Source of the DNA: Bacillota bacterium
GTDB lineage: Bacteria > Bacillota > Clostridia > Christensenellales > SZUA-584
Reading direction: 5' to 3'
Assembly (NCBI GenBank): GCA_023391105.1
Contig: JAEWBO010000038.1
Coordinates: forward strand, 1 to 63,078
Length of the DNA: 63,078 nucleotides
Below, piece after piece: positions 60,009-63,078 of this stretch. Within the stretch, counting starts at the first letter, position 1; each line of letters begins with the position of its first letter. Made by a program: the position numbers and the translations under genes. Below the pieces are notes generated by a model. The model worked only from the letters and a program-made list of their open reading frames with translations, was not told the origin of the DNA and did no database searches.

Positions 60009-60680
60009 ATGATAGAGCTTGAATTGGAAAGACTAAGTAGGCAGGAAGGCGCGGACATTTTCGGCACATCGAATGTGTCAGAATGTGTGCCGCAGCGTTT
60101 TTCCGGCCTGCCATATGCCGTGACGATCGGTGTGAGACTGCTTGATGCCGTGATGGACGAGGTGCGCAGCGGCCCCACCAAGCTGTATTTTCATCATTAC
60201 CGTACGGCGAACGCGTTCCTTGATATGTGCGCGCTGAAATGCGCGCTGTTTTTGCAGCGCAGCGGACACAAAGCGGTGGCGATTCCCGCTTCTCAGACCA
60301 CAAGCTCCGCAGGCATCGCGGCGGACTTTCCTCATAAAACGGCGGCGAACCTCGCAGGGCTTGGGTTCATGGGCAAAAGCGGTTTGTTCATCTCGGCTGA
60401 CTATGGTCCGCGTGTGCGTCTTGCGACGGTGCTTACCGATTGCCCGCTGCCCGAGGCGCAGATGATGCAAACCCAGTGCGGCAGTTGCCGCGCCTGCGTG
60501 GAGGCATGCCCCAGCGGCGCAATCGTCGGCAATACGTGGCGCATTGGATGCAGCCGCGACGAGATCGTGGACGCGGCGCTTTGTTCGTGTTTCATGAAGG
60601 AGAAATACGGCATGATCGGGCGCGGTTCCGTCTGCGGCATATGCGCGGCGGTGTGTCCCGTCGGCAGCAAAACAAAATAA
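60009..60680 (+). CDS. Short QueG-like 4Fe-4S double-cluster protein
   Basis: 223 residues. C-terminal double-cluster domain: CGSCRACVEACPSGAI and CGICAAVCPVGSK, with Cys-Ser-Cys between (ALCSCFMKEKYG). The front part (GFMGKSGLFISADYGPRVRLATVLTD) matches the epoxyqueuosine-reductase core. QueG itself is ~310-390 residues and needs a cobalamin-binding N-terminal domain, which is largely reduced here. A different reductase or ferredoxin-like role is likely. GAGGA precedes the ATG. Confidence 0.8.
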   Translation: MIELELERLSRQEGADIFGTSNVSECVPQRFSGLPYAVTIGVRLLDAVMDEVRSGPTKLYFHHYRTANAFLDMCALKCALFLQRSGHKAVAIPASQTTSSAGIAADFPHKTAANLAGLGFMGKSGLFISADYGPRVRLATVLTDCPLPEAQMMQTQCGSCRACVEACPSGAIVGNTWRIGCSRDEIVDAALCSCFMKEKYGMIGRGSVCGICAAVCPVGSKTK

Positions 60681-60696
60681 AAAACGAAAAAAGCGC

Positions 60697-60724
60697 TTGA
60701 TTTCACCGCTCGTTTGTGTATAAT
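60697..60724 (+). promoter_or_regulatory. Promoter of the tRNA-Val / 6S / tRNA-Gln array
   Basis: TTGATT (60697-60702) and TATAAT (60719-60724), 16 bp apart, 17 bases before the tRNA. Confidence 0.7.
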
Positions 60725-60741
60725 ATGTAGTACGGCTTTGG

Positions 60742-60818
60742 GGGGTTATAGCTCAGCCGGTTAGAGCGCTACGTTGACATCGTAGAGGTCGTTGGTTCGA
60801 TCCCAATTAACCCCACCA
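60742..60818 (+). tRNA. tRNA-Val (anticodon GAC)
   Basis: Cloverleaf: acceptor GGGGTTA/TAACCCC, D-arm GCTCAGCCGGTTAGAGC, anticodon stem CTACG/CGTAG around TTGACAT, T-loop TTCGATC. The CCA end is encoded. Confidence 0.97.
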
Positions 60819-60994
60819 TATCCTGCGGTGTTCGAATGACGCCTTGATTTTAAACCTACAGAACCTAAACGGGAGCGCTCGTTCACAGAGCGGATGTCGG
60901 GCCCGCAATGACGGGATGGCTGATGATCTGGACAGTGCACCCACCTGCTTTTGAGAGCAGGTGTTAAAACCTGGCGGACGGCATCACGGGATAT
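60819..60994 (+). ncRNA. ssrS: 6S RNA (RNA polymerase regulator)
   Basis: About 176 bases directly after the tRNA CCA. The ends form the typical closing stem (TATCCTGCGGTG against CATCACGGGATA, one mismatch). The 5' strand has TGTTCGAATGACGCC and the 3' strand GGCGGACGGCATCACGG, the two conserved boxes of 6S RNAs. A small hairpin CACCTGC/GCAGGTG lies on the 3' side before TTAAAACC, where 6S has its bubble hairpin. 6S binds housekeeping holoenzyme in stationary phase. Confidence 0.82.
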
Positions 60995-61002
60995 ATAAAT
61001 AT

Positions 61003-61076
61003 AGCGGAATTGTGTAACGGTAGCACCTACGACTCTGACTCGTATTGTCTAGGTTCGAATCCTAGTTCCGCTGCCA
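61003..61076 (+). tRNA. tRNA-Gln (anticodon CTG)
   Basis: Acceptor AGCGGAA/TTCCGCT, anticodon stem TACGA/TCGTA around loop CTCTGAC, T-arm with TTCGAAT, encoded CCA. Its 3' end borders an integrase gene, so it is the probable attachment site. Confidence 0.97.
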
Positions 61077-61080
61077 GAAG

Positions 61081-61117
61081 AAAACCCCGGAACCACGATG
61101 GTTACGGGGTTTTCGCT
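61081..61117 (+). terminator. Terminator after tRNA-Gln
   Basis: AAAACCCCG with GAACCA inside pairs with TGGTT and CGGGGTTTT around loop CGA. It ends the stable-RNA transcript and may also serve the convergent integrase. Confidence 0.85.
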
Positions 61118-61171
61118 TATCTGAGGATAGCTGATAGAAGACGTTTGGACACATTTTGGACACAAAGTATT

Positions 61172-62329
61172 TTACTTTCCGAAATAAAGATCGCTGATGA
61201 CTTGTGATGATTTACGTATGCTTTCGTTAACGACGTGAGCATATTGCTTCAGGGTGAAGCGTGCGTCAGTGTGTCCAACAAACTCCTGAACGGTCTTTGG
61301 AGACAGACCCGATTCAATTAAGTACGTCACGACTGTATGCCGAAGGTCGTGCAGCCGCATCTTTGGAAAGCCGGCCTTTGCTGCGGCCTGTTTATAGCAT
61401 CTGGTCAGTTTGGCAGGGCGCACGGGCTTTCCAATCTCGTTCGTAAAAATCAAAGGGGATGCTTGTTTCAGTTCATTAGAGGCATTCCTATTATAAAGCT
61501 CTGAGAGCGTATCTAACAAAACATCCGGCGCAGGTAGTGTACGATAAGAGGACTCGGTCTTTAGTTCGCCAATTTCAAGGCTGTGCGTTTCCTCGACGTA
61601 GATAAGAGAGCGGTTTATCGAAATCGTCTTCCCCTCAAAGTCAATGTCCGACCAATATAGCCCCATAACCTCGCTTCTGCGAATACCAAGTATGGCACAA
61701 GTCAAAATAGCTTCATACAATTCGGTGTCTTTTATAGCGTCAATAATACTTTTCAACTCATCCCGCTCAGGAATGACGTATTCAAAGCTTTTGCTTTTCG
61801 GAAGCGTGATATTATCACATGGGTTGTGCATCAGTAGGTTGGTTTTGACAGCCTTATTTAAAGCAGTAGAGAGGACGCCATGCACATTTCTTATTGTCTT
61901 GGGGCTATATGTTTTTGCGGGGCTAATAAGAACTTCCTCTTTATTAATAGTTTTATATTTCGCTGTTTTGAACTCGGTTGTCAGCATTTTATTATAAATC
62001 TGTTGAATCTGAAGTGTGGTCAAGTCTTTCAAGCGCATCTGCCCAACCAATGGAATTATGTGTTTTTTCATATAGCCTTTCGCGGCTGTTTTTGTATTGG
62101 GACGCATGTGTGCGCAATAGGTATCAAAATATTGATCAAGGTACGCCTCAACAGTGATCTTACCAGCATTGGCGTAGGTACCCGTTTGAAGTTCATGCTC
62201 GACTTCAGCGGCAAACGCCTTAGCGTCCTTGGCTTTGTCGAAAGACTTATTGCGTTGTTTGCGTTGCCCATTTTCATAAACATCATAACGTACACGATAC
62301 TTGTCTCCGCGTTTACTGATAGTAGCCAT
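61172..62329 (-). CDS. Tyrosine recombinase / site-specific integrase of a tRNA-Gln element
   Basis: 385 residues. An AP2-like N-terminal DNA-binding domain (ISKRGDKYRVRYDVYENGQRK), a SAM-like core-binding domain (about 60-170) and a catalytic domain: Arg in LGIRRSEVMGLYW, Lys near ELKTESSYRTLP, HDLRHTVVTYL, FVGHTDARFTLKQYAHV with the nucleophile Tyr. It appears intact. It resembles Tn916-like and phage integrases. It is unrelated in detail to the recombinase at 19514. Confidence 0.94.
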   Translation of the reverse strand: MATISKRGDKYRVRYDVYENGQRKQRNKSFDKAKDAKAFAAEVEHELQTGTYANAGKITVEAYLDQYFDTYCAHMRPNTKTAAKGYMKKHIIPLVGQMRLKDLTTLQIQQIYNKMLTTEFKTAKYKTINKEEVLISPAKTYSPKTIRNVHGVLSTALNKAVKTNLLMHNPCDNITLPKSKSFEYVIPERDELKSIIDAIKDTELYEAILTCAILGIRRSEVMGLYWSDIDFEGKTISINRSLIYVEETHSLEIGELKTESSYRTLPAPDVLLDTLSELYNRNASNELKQASPLIFTNEIGKPVRPAKLTRCYKQAAAKAGFPKMRLHDLRHTVVTYLIESGLSPKTVQEFVGHTDARFTLKQYAHVVNESIRKSSQVISDLYFGK

Positions 62330-62399
62330 TTTTGAACCTCCTTATTTGAATCGTAGCCGCTTTATTCCATTGTATAGAATAAGATGTACGACATTTTGG

Positions 62400-63078
62400 T
62401 CACTGTCTTTTTACGTACCTTCGATCGTTATTCACCCACTCCATAAACTCATCCTTACTCAGCACGCCAGCTATACATTGATCACGCTTTTTTCTGGCCT
62501 CGTCCGACCATTCAAGGAATTCCGCCTGTGTCATCGTACCGACACGAACGCGCGAATGGTTGCGTTTGTAAGCCTTGTGGAACTCCTTACGAATCGGGTC
62601 GGCATGAACCTTATCCATGTATTTGTTGAGTGCCCCTACGTCCTGACATGTCTTTCCCGGCTGGTCAGCCAGCGGGCGTGAACAGTACTCTATGTCACTT
62701 CTTCCGTCCAAGATGAAATAACGTTCACAGTTTGCGCACTTCCTTATCGGTACACCCAACGATATCATCTTCATCAGTTCAAAACGCATGAGAGCCCAAC
62801 CGGTAGGCAGCACAGTCATTTCAGCTATCTGCGGCTTTTGTTTTTTCAGCTTGTCAGCTAACTCTTCAATAGAGAAACCCCCGTCAGTTGATATCTCTTC
62901 GCTGATAACCAGCCGGGAAGAAAAAGTATCCGTTTCAAAATACAGCGGCTGCTCCCCTATTGATTTGCGCCACAGCTCATAGATGTAGAGCCTTTCGGAG
63001 GGGGAAAGCTGCCGGTACTGTTCATCGTTCCCATCCACGCAGAACTCAAGTTGCTGCTTCATAAAGGTCTGCATACCC
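62400..63078 (-). CDS. DUF6076-like zinc-ribbon protein (5' end outside window)
   Basis: At least 224 residues; an ATG at 63074 is present, but the frame stays open to the window edge and relatives are longer. A treble-clef-like Cys set is visible: RKCANCERYFILDGRSDIEYCSR, then TCQDVGALNKYMDKV. A basic helical region follows. This combination matches DUF6076 proteins seen in integrative elements of Clostridia; the function is unknown, and a nucleic-acid-binding role is likely. Confidence 0.7.
   Translation of the reverse strand, partial: GMQTFMKQQLEFCVDGNDEQYRQLSPSERLYIYELWRKSIGEQPLYFETDTFSSRLVISEEISTDGGFSIEELADKLKKQKPQIAEMTVLPTGWALMRFELMKMISLGVPIRKCANCERYFILDGRSDIEYCSRPLADQPGKTCQDVGALNKYMDKVHADPIRKEFHKAYKRNHSRVRVGTMTQAEFLEWSDEARKKRDQCIAGVLSKDEFMEWVNNDRRYVKRQ

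Larger units (their letters stand above)
61077..63078. mobile_element. Integrase end of an integrative element at tRNA-Gln (continues beyond window)
   Basis: The tRNA-Gln 3' end is followed by a terminator and a convergent integrase gene, then a DUF6076 gene typical of integrative elements. The integrase faces the tRNA, the usual order for tRNA-site integration. The second attachment site must lie outside the window. Confidence 0.7.

Overview
The window looks like a chromosomal segment of an anaerobic, endospore-forming Firmicute, most likely a member of the Clostridia. Sporulation is indicated by spoIIE, spoVG behind a sigma-H-type promoter, and a large SpoIID/LytB-domain protein. Anaerobic metabolism is suggested by a TM1266-type [FeFe]-hydrogenase regulator, cobT and a GGGtGRT/NifU-like pair. 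Other clostridial markers are DUF1540, DUF4364, Amidase_6, YacL-type PIN/TRAM, CarD and a CIRCE operator. Base composition is close to balanced, with AT-rich intergenic spaces. TTG or GTG starts behind strong Shine-Dalgarno sequences are common.

Layout. 0-14 kb: the end of a Pro-Thr-rich surface protein, then housekeeping and carbohydrate genes (cupin, acyltransferase, GH3 glycosidase, gnd, CIRCE-controlled htpG, thpR, an Amidase_6 protein, a divergent EamA exporter/MocR regulator pair, typA). 14-25 kb: a disturbed signalling island. It holds an orphan sugar-binding lipoprotein with the decayed tail of a chemoreceptor behind it, an intact Cache-type chemoreceptor with a sigma-D-like promoter, and a tyrosine recombinase bracketed by two inverted copies of one palindromic site. 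It continues with a broken HD-GYP gene, a cheW-chemoreceptor operon, and a c-di-GMP-I riboswitch whose transcript has no recognisable gene. 25-34 kb: rho (with an overlapping 43-codon membrane microORF), a membrane acyltransferase, tyrS-yigZ, spoVG, PIN/TRAM, carD and a Cu/Zn-SOD-like gene. 34-45 kb: a compact cell-wall and morphogenesis block (FHA, RodA/FtsW, PBP, uvrC, murB, PHP, rapZ, whiA, Crh-like HPr, Rnk-like, MreB). 45-60 kb: GGGtGRT/NifU-like, spoIIE, YibE/F, SpoIID-SH3, a DnaA-box cluster, a surface protein, a TM1266 regulator plus binding protein behind an attenuated leader RNA, cobT, Dabb, DUF4364 and a QueG-like Fe-S protein. 60.7-61.1 kb: a tRNA-Val / 6S RNA / tRNA-Gln array. From 61.1 kb to the end: the integrase end of a mobile element that abuts the tRNA-Gln gene and runs out of the window.

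The most unusual parts are: (1) the chemotaxis/c-di-GMP island, with its MCP relic, its shared unusual receptor tails, its possibly invertible integrase cassette and its ORF-less riboswitch transcript; (2) the structured leader with promoter and terminator in front of the TM1266 hydrogenase regulator; (3) a DnaA-box plus Spo0A-box cluster away from any dnaA gene; and (4) a 6S RNA directly joined to a tRNA. All functional statements are read from sequence motifs without database searches.
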